64,000 bases of DNA from the NCBI RefSeq assembly GCF_004770745.1, contig NZ_RQGD01000010.1:62001-126000 (forward strand). Direction: 5' to 3'. A model generated the notes under the pieces. The model saw only the letters and a program-made list of their open reading frames with translations. It did not search any database and had not been told where the DNA came from. The position numbers and the translations under genes were made by a program. This stretch comes from Leptospira ognonensis. GTDB taxonomy: Bacteria; Spirochaetota; Leptospiria; Leptospirales; Leptospiraceae. Of this stretch, positions 17,285 to 25,794 are shown piece by piece (position 1 is the stretch's first letter; each line of letters starts with the position of its first letter).

Positions 17285-19141
17285 CTAGTCTTCCAATATT
17301 TTAAAAACGACACGACGGTTGAGTGACCTGCCTTCTTCGGTTTTATTGTCTGCAACAGGCGTTAACTGTCCAAATCCTTTGGTTGTAATGCGCGTATCTT
17401 CTAATTTATGTTTTGTTCTAAGATAATTGGCAACGGACACCGCTCTCTCCATGGACAACTTTTTGTTTGCAGCGTCTCCTCCCACATTATCTGTGTACCC
17501 TTCGATTACTATCTTCAATCTCGGGTTCTTTTTCAAAAGGCTCGCCAAACGATCTAGTTCTGATTCTGATTCTTTCGCAATTTCAACAGAACGGAAAGCA
17601 AAAAATAGATTGTTTAAAACCATTTCGTTGCCTTTTTTTATTTTTGGCAGAACGAGAAGGACCGTTTTTTCTTCTTCTGTCTTTTCTTTGCCCACCAAAT
17701 TTAAATTTTGTGAAGAAGGTAGATATCCGTCTTTTTCTCCATAGAATCCATAATTCTCCTCATAAGGGAGCACGAGTGAAAACTCACCTGTATTTGGATC
17801 GGAGATCGTCGAACCCAAACTTTTCTTTTTAGTATGAGATTCGTATAAGACTGAAGCAGAAAGAGGATTGCCCTCCTCATCGACCACCTTGCCTTTGATC
17901 ATCACTACGGGTTCTGGCAAAAATGTCTTCGGTATGGAAGCCATAAAGAGTTCCCCTTCCCGGGAAACATAAGCCCAATTGCCACTCGCGGGTATCGAAA
18001 AGAAATTAACACCTCTCAGGTTCGGTGAAAGTTCCTGAGGCTCGGACCAAGAAGTCCATTGGTCATTTAACCTTCTACTCACATAAATGGAAATTCCTTC
18101 CTTCCGCCCAGAGGAAGAAAAGTATAAAGTCTTATCATCCGGTGCGAGAAACGGAGCCATTTCTTCCTCTCCCGTATTTAATGAAGAACTTAGATTGATC
18201 CCTTCCTCAAACATACCGTTTTCTGACTGGAAGGTTACATATAAATCAAGCTTACCAACATTTTTCTTTTGCTGGGCTGAATAAATAATGGTACGTCCAG
18301 TAGACGAAAGCGCAGATCCACCAAAGACTTGTTGGTAAGGATTATCTGATTTTCTATACCAATTATAAAACGAAGGGAAATTGATGGGAACGGGACTCGA
18401 AAAGCCAACTTCCTTACGATAAGATTTGTATAAAGGTGCCCTGTTTTGAATCTTCTCAGTACGTTCGCGATACTCATTTTCTAATTTTGTTAAACGCAAG
18501 TGAAACTCTTTCGGATTTGAAGCTTCGCGAGATGCCTCTTGAGAACGATACATCATTTCCTTTTTTAAGGTATCCAACATCTCCTCTTCTCCGAAATTAC
18601 CAAAGACAAACAGCTCGTTTCCGCCGGGTAAAGCTGAGATCACGGCTGACGGTAGTTTGTTGTTAAGCGGAGCAGCAAGTTGTTCTCCGGGCATCCAGAA
18701 TCCATACTGGTCCTTTTTTGATGCCCAAATCTTCTGGGTAGACCTGCTACCTTCTTTGATAAGAGCCGTCCAAAATAGCATTTTGCCATCGGGTGTTACT
18801 TGAGGATTGAATGAAAAATGTCCAGCGGTCACATATCTTGGGATACGAATTAAAGTCCAGTCAGGCGTTTTTCCGATATCAGGCAAAGAAATTTCATAAC
18901 GAATCGGAGAACAGGCATCTCCATTGACATCACATAACAAACGAATGTGTTTACCTGTAATGAGTGCCAGTTCCTCCTGGAAGGGGGTTGGCGAGAGGCG
19001 CAGGATCTGCTTTTCGGTTTTCAGCATATGACCCGTATTGATGAGTTCGCCAAATAAGATTTGAACACCATTGTGCGTACTTTGGGAGCTTAAGAGACCT
19101 CCCCCTAAAACCATGAGTAGAATGATGAGAATCCGTGCCAT
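17285..19141 (-). CDS. OmpA-family protein with PD40/TolB-like beta-propeller
   Basis: A 618-residue exported protein. After the signal peptide there are WD40-like/PD40 strands typical of TolB-type propellers (residues ~60-400, including MAPFLAPDDKTLYFSSSGR), then a small carboxypeptidase-regulatory-like beta-sandwich (~415-485, KGKVVDEEGNPLSASV), and a C-terminal OmpA domain whose peptidoglycan-contact residues are visible in GYTDNVG (Asp) and ERAVSVANYL (Arg). It is likely anchored between outer membrane and peptidoglycan. It leads an operon with a membrane protein and a TPR protein. The architecture resembles the PorE class of gliding/secretion proteins, but no such role is shown. Confidence 0.88.
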   Translation of the reverse strand: MARILIILLMVLGGGLLSSQSTHNGVQILFGELINTGHMLKTEKQILRLSPTPFQEELALITGKHIRLLCDVNGDACSPIRYEISLPDIGKTPDWTLIRIPRYVTAGHFSFNPQVTPDGKMLFWTALIKEGSRSTQKIWASKKDQYGFWMPGEQLAAPLNNKLPSAVISALPGGNELFVFGNFGEEEMLDTLKKEMMYRSQEASREASNPKEFHLRLTKLENEYRERTEKIQNRAPLYKSYRKEVGFSSPVPINFPSFYNWYRKSDNPYQQVFGGSALSSTGRTIIYSAQQKKNVGKLDLYVTFQSENGMFEEGINLSSSLNTGEEEMAPFLAPDDKTLYFSSSGRKEGISIYVSRRLNDQWTSWSEPQELSPNLRGVNFFSIPASGNWAYVSREGELFMASIPKTFLPEPVVMIKGKVVDEEGNPLSASVLYESHTKKKSLGSTISDPNTGEFSLVLPYEENYGFYGEKDGYLPSSQNLNLVGKEKTEEEKTVLLVLPKIKKGNEMVLNNLFFAFRSVEIAKESESELDRLASLLKKNPRLKIVIEGYTDNVGGDAANKKLSMERAVSVANYLRTKHKLEDTRITTKGFGQLTPVADNKTEEGRSLNRRVVFKILED

Positions 19142-19192
19142 ATCATACGAAATGTCGGTTGAAAAGAGAGTTTCCCTTAGAAAATTGACTGT

Positions 19193-20833
19193 ATGATCTC
19201 TGCAACTGGCATAACCGTCTCTTTCGGCAAAAAACCCCTCTTTGAAAACGTATCCATCAAATTCAAACCTGGGTGCCGCTATGGCCTCATCGGAGCCAAT
19301 GGTTCAGGAAAATCGACCTTTATGAAGGTTTTAGCCGGAATCATACAGCCTACGGCTGGAGCCGTGGCGATTGACAAGGACATTAAGGTCGGATACCTCA
19401 AGCAGGACCATTACGAATTCGAAAATGAGACGGTTCTCGGCACCGTCCTCCGCGGAAACCCAGAACTATGGGCACTGATGCAAGAAAGAGACGCCATCTA
19501 CGCAAAAGAGGAAATGACTGACGAGGAAGGCATCCGCATTTCTGAAATCGAAGAAAGATTTGCCGACCTAGGTGGTTACGAAGCGGAATCTATCGCAGGC
19601 GAGCTACTAGAAGGACTTGCCATCCCGACAAACATCCACTCCCGTCCCCTTAATTTTCTTACTGGTGGCTTCAAATTGCGAGTGTTACTCGCCCAAGTTT
19701 TATTTCTAAAACCAGATGTATTACTTTTGGATGAACCGACAAACCACTTGGATATCAAAACAATCCATTGGTTAGAAGAACTGCTCCTTGATTACGATGG
19801 AGTGGTCATTGTGATCTCACACGACCGTCACTTCATCAACTCTGTTTCCACTCATATCGCTGACTTAGACTACAATACAATTCGTATTTTTTCGGGCAAT
19901 TATGATGACTTCATGATCGCCGCAGAACAAACTCAAACCCAACTCCAAAATGAAAACAAACGCGCAAAAGAAAAAATCAACGATTTACAAGAATTCGTTT
20001 CTAGATTTTCAGCTAACGCCAGCAAATCGAAACAAGCCACTTCTCGTGCAAAAATGATCGATAAGATCAAAGCGGAGATGGTAGACGTTAAACCTTCTTC
20101 GCGGGTAGCTCCTTACATTCGGTTTAAACCGAAAAGAGTTCTCGGGAAAGATGTATTCGAAGCAGTAAATATTAGCAAATCATATGATAATGTTTCCGTA
20201 ATCAAAGACTTTACGGTAGCCATTTCAAAAGGCGAAAAGGTTGGTATTGTAGGAACAAATGGTGTAGGTAAGACCACTCTTTTAAAGATGCTCATGAAAA
20301 AACTTGAGCCAGATAAGGGAGAAGTGAAATGGGGCGACTCGGTAGAACCATCCTATTTTCCACAGGACCAGAGAGAGGCCATCGAACCAGATGCAGACAC
20401 TCTGATCGAATGGTTACTCCGCAATTCCCCGCAAGGAACGGAAGTTCAAGAAATTCGTGCCATTCTTGGTAGGATGTTATTTTCGGGAGATATGGCGAAC
20501 AAGTCCACTAAGGTATTGTCAGGTGGTGAGAAATCAAGAATCATCATTGGGAAAATGATCCTTGCGGGCGATAACGTTATAGTTTTGGATGAACCAACAA
20601 ACCATTTGGATTTGGAAACCATTGAAGCTTTAAATTTTGCTTTATCTTTATTTGAAGGAACCATCCTCCTAGTATCTCATGATAGAGAGTTCATCTCTTC
20701 GCTTTGTACTCGAATCATCGAAGTGACGCCAGAAGGTATCAACGACTTCAAGGGAACTTACGAAGAATTTCTCGAACGAGAAGGAGCAGATTTTTACAAA
20801 CGCCTTACGGGTGGTCCTGTCGTTTCGGCATAA
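19193..20833 (+). CDS. ABC-F family ATPase (YbiT/EttA-like)
   Basis: Two ABC domains in one 546-residue chain with no membrane segment. Walker A motifs are GANGSGKST and GTNGVGKTT; Walker B motifs both read VLDEPTNHLDI/L-like; the second signature is LSGGEKSR. The first signature is atypical (LTGGFKLRVLLAQ), the form seen in YbiT-like ABC-F proteins. A charged linker helix (NENKRAKEKINDLQEF...) corresponds to the P-site tRNA interaction motif. ABC-F proteins act on ribosomes as translation factors or resistance proteins; the exact subtype is not decided here. Divergent from the OmpA-like gene by 51 bp. Confidence 0.95.
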   Translation: MISATGITVSFGKKPLFENVSIKFKPGCRYGLIGANGSGKSTFMKVLAGIIQPTAGAVAIDKDIKVGYLKQDHYEFENETVLGTVLRGNPELWALMQERDAIYAKEEMTDEEGIRISEIEERFADLGGYEAESIAGELLEGLAIPTNIHSRPLNFLTGGFKLRVLLAQVLFLKPDVLLLDEPTNHLDIKTIHWLEELLLDYDGVVIVISHDRHFINSVSTHIADLDYNTIRIFSGNYDDFMIAAEQTQTQLQNENKRAKEKINDLQEFVSRFSANASKSKQATSRAKMIDKIKAEMVDVKPSSRVAPYIRFKPKRVLGKDVFEAVNISKSYDNVSVIKDFTVAISKGEKVGIVGTNGVGKTTLLKMLMKKLEPDKGEVKWGDSVEPSYFPQDQREAIEPDADTLIEWLLRNSPQGTEVQEIRAILGRMLFSGDMANKSTKVLSGGEKSRIIIGKMILAGDNVIVLDEPTNHLDLETIEALNFALSLFEGTILLVSHDREFISSLCTRIIEVTPEGINDFKGTYEEFLEREGADFYKRLTGGPVVSA

Positions 20834-20911
20834 GAATACTTGCGGTTTTTTTTAAGTATGTTGACCACAAAATCGAGATAGGTGGGAAATTTCCGATTGC
20901 AAAAACTAAAA

Positions 20912-21358
20912 TTAGGAAATTTTCTGCTTAAGGATAAGTTGGTGCACGTGATTGACCAACCAATTTCCTAGGGGAAAATAAAATCCAAAAAACAAGGTCA
21001 TCGCTAAAGAGAAATTTCTAATTCCAAATATCTTATCTATCAGATTATTTTCAAATGCAATAGAGGTTCCCAAAGAATAACCTCCAAACTCAAGTATCCC
21101 CATACAGAACAATCCGTACGCATATTGGTCATACCATTGAAAGTTTCGCATCCATATGGAAAGCGGCACCATATAAAGCAAGTAAACCGTAATGACCTGC
21201 CACCAATAGGTAAAACATGCGATTTCCATAAATTTTCCAAATTCATTCATGGAAATACCCCAAATAAAATAAACGAGGAAATACACGATGTAATTTGAAA
21301 TTGGAATCTTGAATGCTGACTTAATCCTTTCCATCATAAGCAATGATCCATGCGACAT
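20912..21358 (-). CDS. small polytopic membrane protein, function unknown
   Basis: A 148-residue protein with about four hydrophobic segments (residues ~20-37, 48-66, 78-98, 115-135) and repeated aromatic residues (YWWQVITVYLLYM). The start could be at 21358 or at the tandem ATGs about 20 bases inside, which have a GGA upstream. Neither family nor role is recognised. It follows a palindromic stretch (GGAAATTTCC) after the ABC-F gene, which it converges on. Confidence 0.55.
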   Translation of the reverse strand: MSHGSLLMMERIKSAFKIPISNYIVYFLVYFIWGISMNEFGKFMEIACFTYWWQVITVYLLYMVPLSIWMRNFQWYDQYAYGLFCMGILEFGGYSLGTSIAFENNLIDKIFGIRNFSLAMTLFFGFYFPLGNWLVNHVHQLILKQKIS

Positions 21359-21456
21359 GCAAATAATAGCAACGAAAGAATCCTTTAAAACCGATCTATT
21401 TTTGGGATGCTGATTGCTTCTTACAGGCTTTCTTCTGTTTAATTTTGAGCACCTAC

Positions 21457-22683
21457 TTATATTTCACCAAGGAGTAAATAGGTTGCCATCTCTCCTTTTC
21501 CTTTGATTTCAATGGTTCTTCTTTCGCTAAAGATAAATTTCTCTTTTAGTAATTGATAACTTGATTCTGAAACCTGAATTTCACCCGGTAGACAGTGAGA
21601 TTCCATGCGACTGGCAATGTTAACCGTATCTCCCCAAACATCATACGAAAATTTCGAAAGCCCTATCACGCCTGCAACTACAGGACCAGAATGAATTCCT
21701 ATTCTTATCATTAAGCTTTGATGATTTTCTAGATTGATTTTATCTAAACTTTTTCTAACTTCCAGTGCAAATTTTGCCACTTGAAAGGCGTGCGTATTGG
21801 AGGGTATGGGTAAGCCTCCTGCGACCATAAAAGCATCACCAATCGTTTTGATTTTTTCGAGGCGGTTTTCCTCGACGAGCACATCGAAATCAGAAAAAAT
21901 TCTGTTCAGTAATGAAACTAAATCTTCAGGTTTCATTTTACCAGAGAGAGGCGTAAAGCCTACAATATCTGCAAACAAAATGCTAACAAAATCAAATCCA
22001 TCTGCGATTGCTAAACGGCTTTTCTTGAGTCGTTCTGCAATAGGAACAGGCAAAATGTTATGTAGAAGCGATTCACTTTTTTGTCTTTCATCTTCTAAAG
22101 CAATCTGTGCCTTTTTGTAATTGGAGGAAATGTAGTACAAGAAACCGACGACTAGAAATAATAATCCAAGATTATTATTAATACCAGCAAAGAACAAAAA
22201 GTCTTTTGGAAAAGGAAGCAGGCCCGGATGAATTGAAAACCATATTTCTAAACCTATGAATACAAGAGTGACCAAGGAAACTATGAAATATTGTACGCGC
22301 AGTTCACGTTCCTCAAAGATGAAAAAAGCAACGGCTATAATTGCTATTAAATAGAAATGAAAATTTTGTTCTCTACCGAGTAATATAGAGGTTAGCGATA
22401 AATTAAAACATGCGATTAATAATAGATATGTTTTTGCAGAGGTATGAAGTTGAAAGAAATTGAAACCGAAGACTAAAAGATACAAACATAATGTGCCACT
22501 GAGTAGAATCACAAGTAAAAAGGTATCAGGCAGAAAATAGATGAGATTCGGGTAAAAATTGAATCCCATTAAGATCGTAAGTAGCGTAATTCCATTCGTT
22601 AGCCGAATCGTCTTCGCTTCAATATGATTCGGATTTTTTTCCAAACCAATATTGATAACCGAATCCCAAATCTTTCGTAACAT
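21457..22683 (-). CDS. membrane-bound class III adenylate cyclase
   Basis: The N-terminal half (to ~residue 190) holds about six helices forming a membrane sensor-like region. The C-terminal ~200 residues are a cyclase catalytic domain: FADIVGFT and KTIGDAFMVAGG provide the metal-binding Asp residues and adenine-selecting Lys, and DVWGDTVNIASRMES contains the second adenine-selecting Asp plus transition-state Asn/Arg. Those residues favour cAMP over cGMP. A good ribosome site (AAAGGAAA) precedes the ATG. Leptospira carry many such cyclases; what this one senses is unknown. Confidence 0.92.
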   Translation of the reverse strand: MLRKIWDSVINIGLEKNPNHIEAKTIRLTNGITLLTILMGFNFYPNLIYFLPDTFLLVILLSGTLCLYLLVFGFNFFQLHTSAKTYLLLIACFNLSLTSILLGREQNFHFYLIAIIAVAFFIFEERELRVQYFIVSLVTLVFIGLEIWFSIHPGLLPFPKDFLFFAGINNNLGLLFLVVGFLYYISSNYKKAQIALEDERQKSESLLHNILPVPIAERLKKSRLAIADGFDFVSILFADIVGFTPLSGKMKPEDLVSLLNRIFSDFDVLVEENRLEKIKTIGDAFMVAGGLPIPSNTHAFQVAKFALEVRKSLDKINLENHQSLMIRIGIHSGPVVAGVIGLSKFSYDVWGDTVNIASRMESHCLPGEIQVSESSYQLLKEKFIFSERRTIEIKGKGEMATYLLLGEI

Positions 22684-22773
22684 ATTTAATTTTCCTTTGC
22701 GGCGATTATTTAAAATGACATAAGCTCGATTGGAGAAATCTTAATTTGAATTTAGTTTACGTCAAATCGATTT

Positions 22774-24255
22774 TTAGCTGTCTAATTTTTCTAGAAAATG
22801 TTTAGCTCGCGTTAAATGAGTTTGCTTTTTTGTCTCTTCCAACTTATCAAACGTTCGCACGAGCATTCCCAGTCTCGGGTTGGTTAGAAAAAAATCACGA
22901 TGGACATGCAGAAAACGCCAGAAAAGACCATCCCAGGTCGCTTGCCAATCTCCCTTTGGGTAATCACTCATCTTCATCAAGTAATTGCTTCCACTAATGT
23001 AGGGTTTTGTGGCCATAAGACCTGAATCAGCAAATTGACTCATCCCGTAAACATTGGGAACCATCACCCAGTCGTAAGCATCTATAAAAAGTTCCATAAA
23101 CCACCGGTAAACATCATCTGGATCAAATTCACATAATAGCATAAAGTTTCCAATCACCATCAATCGTTCAATATGATGACAGTATCCGGTCTTTAAAATT
23201 TTTTTTATGGTCACATCAACGGGAAGAATTCCTGTGTCACCTCTCCAAAAAGATGCCGGAATCTTACGATTAAAATTCCAAAAATTCTTTTTCCTCTGAA
23301 CTGTGCCTTTATGAAGGTAGACACCTCGGATGAATTCACGCCAGCCCAAAATTTGTCGCAAAAATCCTTCTCGAGAATTGATGGGAATTTGATGCTTTAT
23401 CGAAAAGGACTCCACCTCTTTTATGATTTCATCTGCCGTTAATAATCCCACATTCATCAATGGGGAAAGAAGGCTATGGTGCAAAAGATTTTCCTTAAAT
23501 ACAATCGCATCCTCATACGCACCAAACTCTAAAAAACGATTCTTTAAAAATTGTAGCAACCAATCTCTACTCTCTTGAAAGGTACTCGGAAAAATAAAAG
23601 AACGATTGATCTCACCTGGGTGATCTGAAAACTTCAGATCCACATAGCGAATCGCCTCGTCTAACTCTTTGCTTCGTCCTGGGAAATGGAGCGCGGGAGG
23701 TATTTTCCCCTTGGGATATTTCAATCTATTTTCAGTATCAAAGGTCCATTTACCACCAATCGGTTGTAACTTTGTATCTGTCAAAATTCGAAAATTTTTC
23801 CGCTGCTCTTTGTAAAAGTCTGTTTGGTGCAGTTTCTCCCTGGAAGAAAAGTAAACATCCACTTGTTTGTTGGAAAGTAAGAATAAGGGGGATTCATAAC
23901 GGATTAATTTTAATTGATACTTTTTTGCCTGTGAGGCCAGTCTCCTCTCGAGCCAATCATCAACCGTATCACAATAATGTAATTCATCGACACCCCTTTC
24001 ACTCAGATTAACTATGAGTTGGCGAACATCGGCAGATCTCTCCCCGGACTCAACATAGATTACTTCATATCCTTGATTTACCAGATCCTTCTGGTATGCT
24101 TTCATACTCGATCGGTGAAAAACTAATTTCTGTTTATGAAACTTATATTGGCAAAAAAATAGGTTTTCCTCGACCAAATAAATGGATCTTTTAATGGCAA
24201 TAGCTGGATTTGATGCAAAGAGTTGGTGCGGGAAAACGATAGAGACTGCAGACAT
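22774..24255 (-). CDS. photolyase/cryptochrome-related protein (PhrB/DPRP type)
   Basis: A 493-residue protein of the deoxyribodipyrimidine-photolyase-related group. Signs are the N-terminal VSIVFPHQLF antenna-domain start and the C-terminal FAD-domain signatures CHHIERLMVIGNFMLL, WVMVPNVYGMSQFADSG, TKPYISGSNYL and WRFLHVHRDFF. Members repair DNA photoproducts or act as blue-light sensors. In the iron-sulfur group (PhrB), three cluster cysteines lie just after the SNY segment; here that segment reads MSDYPKGDWQATW, with no cysteine, while the earlier Cys before HHIERLM remains. A complete 4Fe-4S cluster is therefore doubtful. Start assignment at ATG 24255 is reasonable, with a weak ribosome site. 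Confidence 0.87.
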   Translation of the reverse strand: MSAVSIVFPHQLFASNPAIAIKRSIYLVEENLFFCQYKFHKQKLVFHRSSMKAYQKDLVNQGYEVIYVESGERSADVRQLIVNLSERGVDELHYCDTVDDWLERRLASQAKKYQLKLIRYESPLFLLSNKQVDVYFSSREKLHQTDFYKEQRKNFRILTDTKLQPIGGKWTFDTENRLKYPKGKIPPALHFPGRSKELDEAIRYVDLKFSDHPGEINRSFIFPSTFQESRDWLLQFLKNRFLEFGAYEDAIVFKENLLHHSLLSPLMNVGLLTADEIIKEVESFSIKHQIPINSREGFLRQILGWREFIRGVYLHKGTVQRKKNFWNFNRKIPASFWRGDTGILPVDVTIKKILKTGYCHHIERLMVIGNFMLLCEFDPDDVYRWFMELFIDAYDWVMVPNVYGMSQFADSGLMATKPYISGSNYLMKMSDYPKGDWQATWDGLFWRFLHVHRDFFLTNPRLGMLVRTFDKLEETKKQTHLTRAKHFLEKLDS

Positions 24256-24339
24256 TTAGACTTCTTTAAAATCTAAAAGAATTTTTTCCCCAAACAACAC
24301 TTCCGAACCTTCCCTGATCATACTTCAAAAAATCTCGTG

Positions 24340-25788
24340 CTACGAATTCGAAACCAAACCAGAGGATGCAATGACCATCATTTTTTCTACATGTAAATCT
24401 GATATCGTATAGGGAATCCCACCCGTTCCCAAACCCGAGTGTTCCTGGCCACCAAACGGCATCCAATCGACACGGAAAGCAGTATGCTCATTGATCATGA
24501 CAGCTCGCGCTTTTAACCTACGATAGGCACGCATGGCGATATCAATATCTTTCGTAAATACAGCTGCTTGGAAACTGTAAGGCACTGCATTTGCTCGATC
24601 GAATGCTTCCTCAATATTTTTATAGGAGTATATATTTATCACGGGACCAAATATTTCTAACTGGCTCACTTTAGAAGAATCACTCGGATTAAAAAGTAGA
24701 GTGGGCTCATAACACGTTTCACCTATTTTATTTCCACCTGTTAAAAGTATTGCTCCCTCGGCAACGGCTTCCCTGATCCATCCATCGATTCTCTCCACTT
24801 CTTTTCTGCGAATGAGAGGACCCACTTCTGTCGTGCCATCCAAAGGATCGCCTACTTTTAGTAAGATGGCCTTTTCTTTGATGCGTTTTGCTACCTCTTC
24901 CGCAATGGATTCATGCACATAGACTCTCTGAACAGAAACACAGACCTGACCTGCATGGTAATATCCCCCTTTCACAAGCTTAGGAATTGCCAAATCCAAA
25001 TCAGCTGAAGCATCAATAATCACTGGCGCGGCTCCGCCATGTTCGAGCGCACAATGGACTCCAGGAGCCAATTGCGATTTAAGATGCCAACCTACTTTGC
25101 CACTCCCGATAAAAGAAAAATAAGAAATCCTGGAGTCCGTAACTAACTTGGTCGCATTTTCTAGATTCGAAACGACGAATGCTTGGCACCATTCTTCCGG
25201 AAGTCCACTTTCATGTAAAATCTGGACAAAACGCATACAAGAGAGTGGTGTATCACCAGCAGGTTTGATGATGACAGGACATCCCACCGCTACTGCTGGC
25301 GCTACTTGGTGCACGATCAGATTTAAGGGATGATTAAAGGCACTTATAGCTGCAACAACACCGATCGGTTCTTTGGAAGTGAATGCCAATTTCCCATTCG
25401 ATGCCGCATTCAAGTTCATGGGAATTTCCCTGCCAATGCTACCTTTGATCGTCTCAATACAACATTCAATACCTTCGATCCCTCTTTGAACTTCCACCAA
25501 GGAATCTATAAGCGGTTTTCCACCTTCACTCGCAGCAAGGCGAGCCAACTCCTCTTTTTCCTTGATCATTGTCTCAGCAACTTTTCTCAAAATCGAAATT
25601 CTTTTTTCCGTCGGTAGCCACCGCCTTCGATCTTTAAATAGGTCGGACGCTGTTTGCAATGCTTTTTCAACGGCAATGGCATCGGCGGCAATCACACGAC
25701 CGATTTCTTTCTCATCAAACGCACTATAGACGATGAGTTCTCCATCACTAGTAATAGCATCTTTAATTAATACATTAAATTTTTTCAT
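24340..25788 (-). CDS. NAD(P)-dependent aldehyde dehydrogenase
   Basis: A full-length 482-residue ALDH-superfamily enzyme. The general-base Glu is in ALEHGGAAP and the catalytic Cys in YHAGQVCVSVQRVYV; NPLNLIVHQVAPA and KPAGDTPLS belong to the cofactor-binding fold. The closest style is lactaldehyde/glycolaldehyde/glyceraldehyde-3-phosphate (non-phosphorylating) dehydrogenase, but substrate cannot be read from sequence. Its ribosome site (GAGGT) overlaps the TGA stop of the TPP enzyme just upstream, so the two are coupled and probably act in one pathway, the dehydrogenase oxidising an aldehyde. Confidence 0.93.
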   Translation of the reverse strand: MKKFNVLIKDAITSDGELIVYSAFDEKEIGRVIAADAIAVEKALQTASDLFKDRRRWLPTEKRISILRKVAETMIKEKEELARLAASEGGKPLIDSLVEVQRGIEGIECCIETIKGSIGREIPMNLNAASNGKLAFTSKEPIGVVAAISAFNHPLNLIVHQVAPAVAVGCPVIIKPAGDTPLSCMRFVQILHESGLPEEWCQAFVVSNLENATKLVTDSRISYFSFIGSGKVGWHLKSQLAPGVHCALEHGGAAPVIIDASADLDLAIPKLVKGGYYHAGQVCVSVQRVYVHESIAEEVAKRIKEKAILLKVGDPLDGTTEVGPLIRRKEVERIDGWIREAVAEGAILLTGGNKIGETCYEPTLLFNPSDSSKVSQLEIFGPVINIYSYKNIEEAFDRANAVPYSFQAAVFTKDIDIAMRAYRRLKARAVMINEHTAFRVDWMPFGGQEHSGLGTGGIPYTISDLHVEKMMVIASSGLVSNS

Positions 25789-25794
25789 ATAACC

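Noticed and set aside
20837..20860. ATACTT/AAGTAT inverted repeat after the ABC-F gene as a terminator
   Set aside because: Short AT-rich stem with a 12-base loop and no following T tract.
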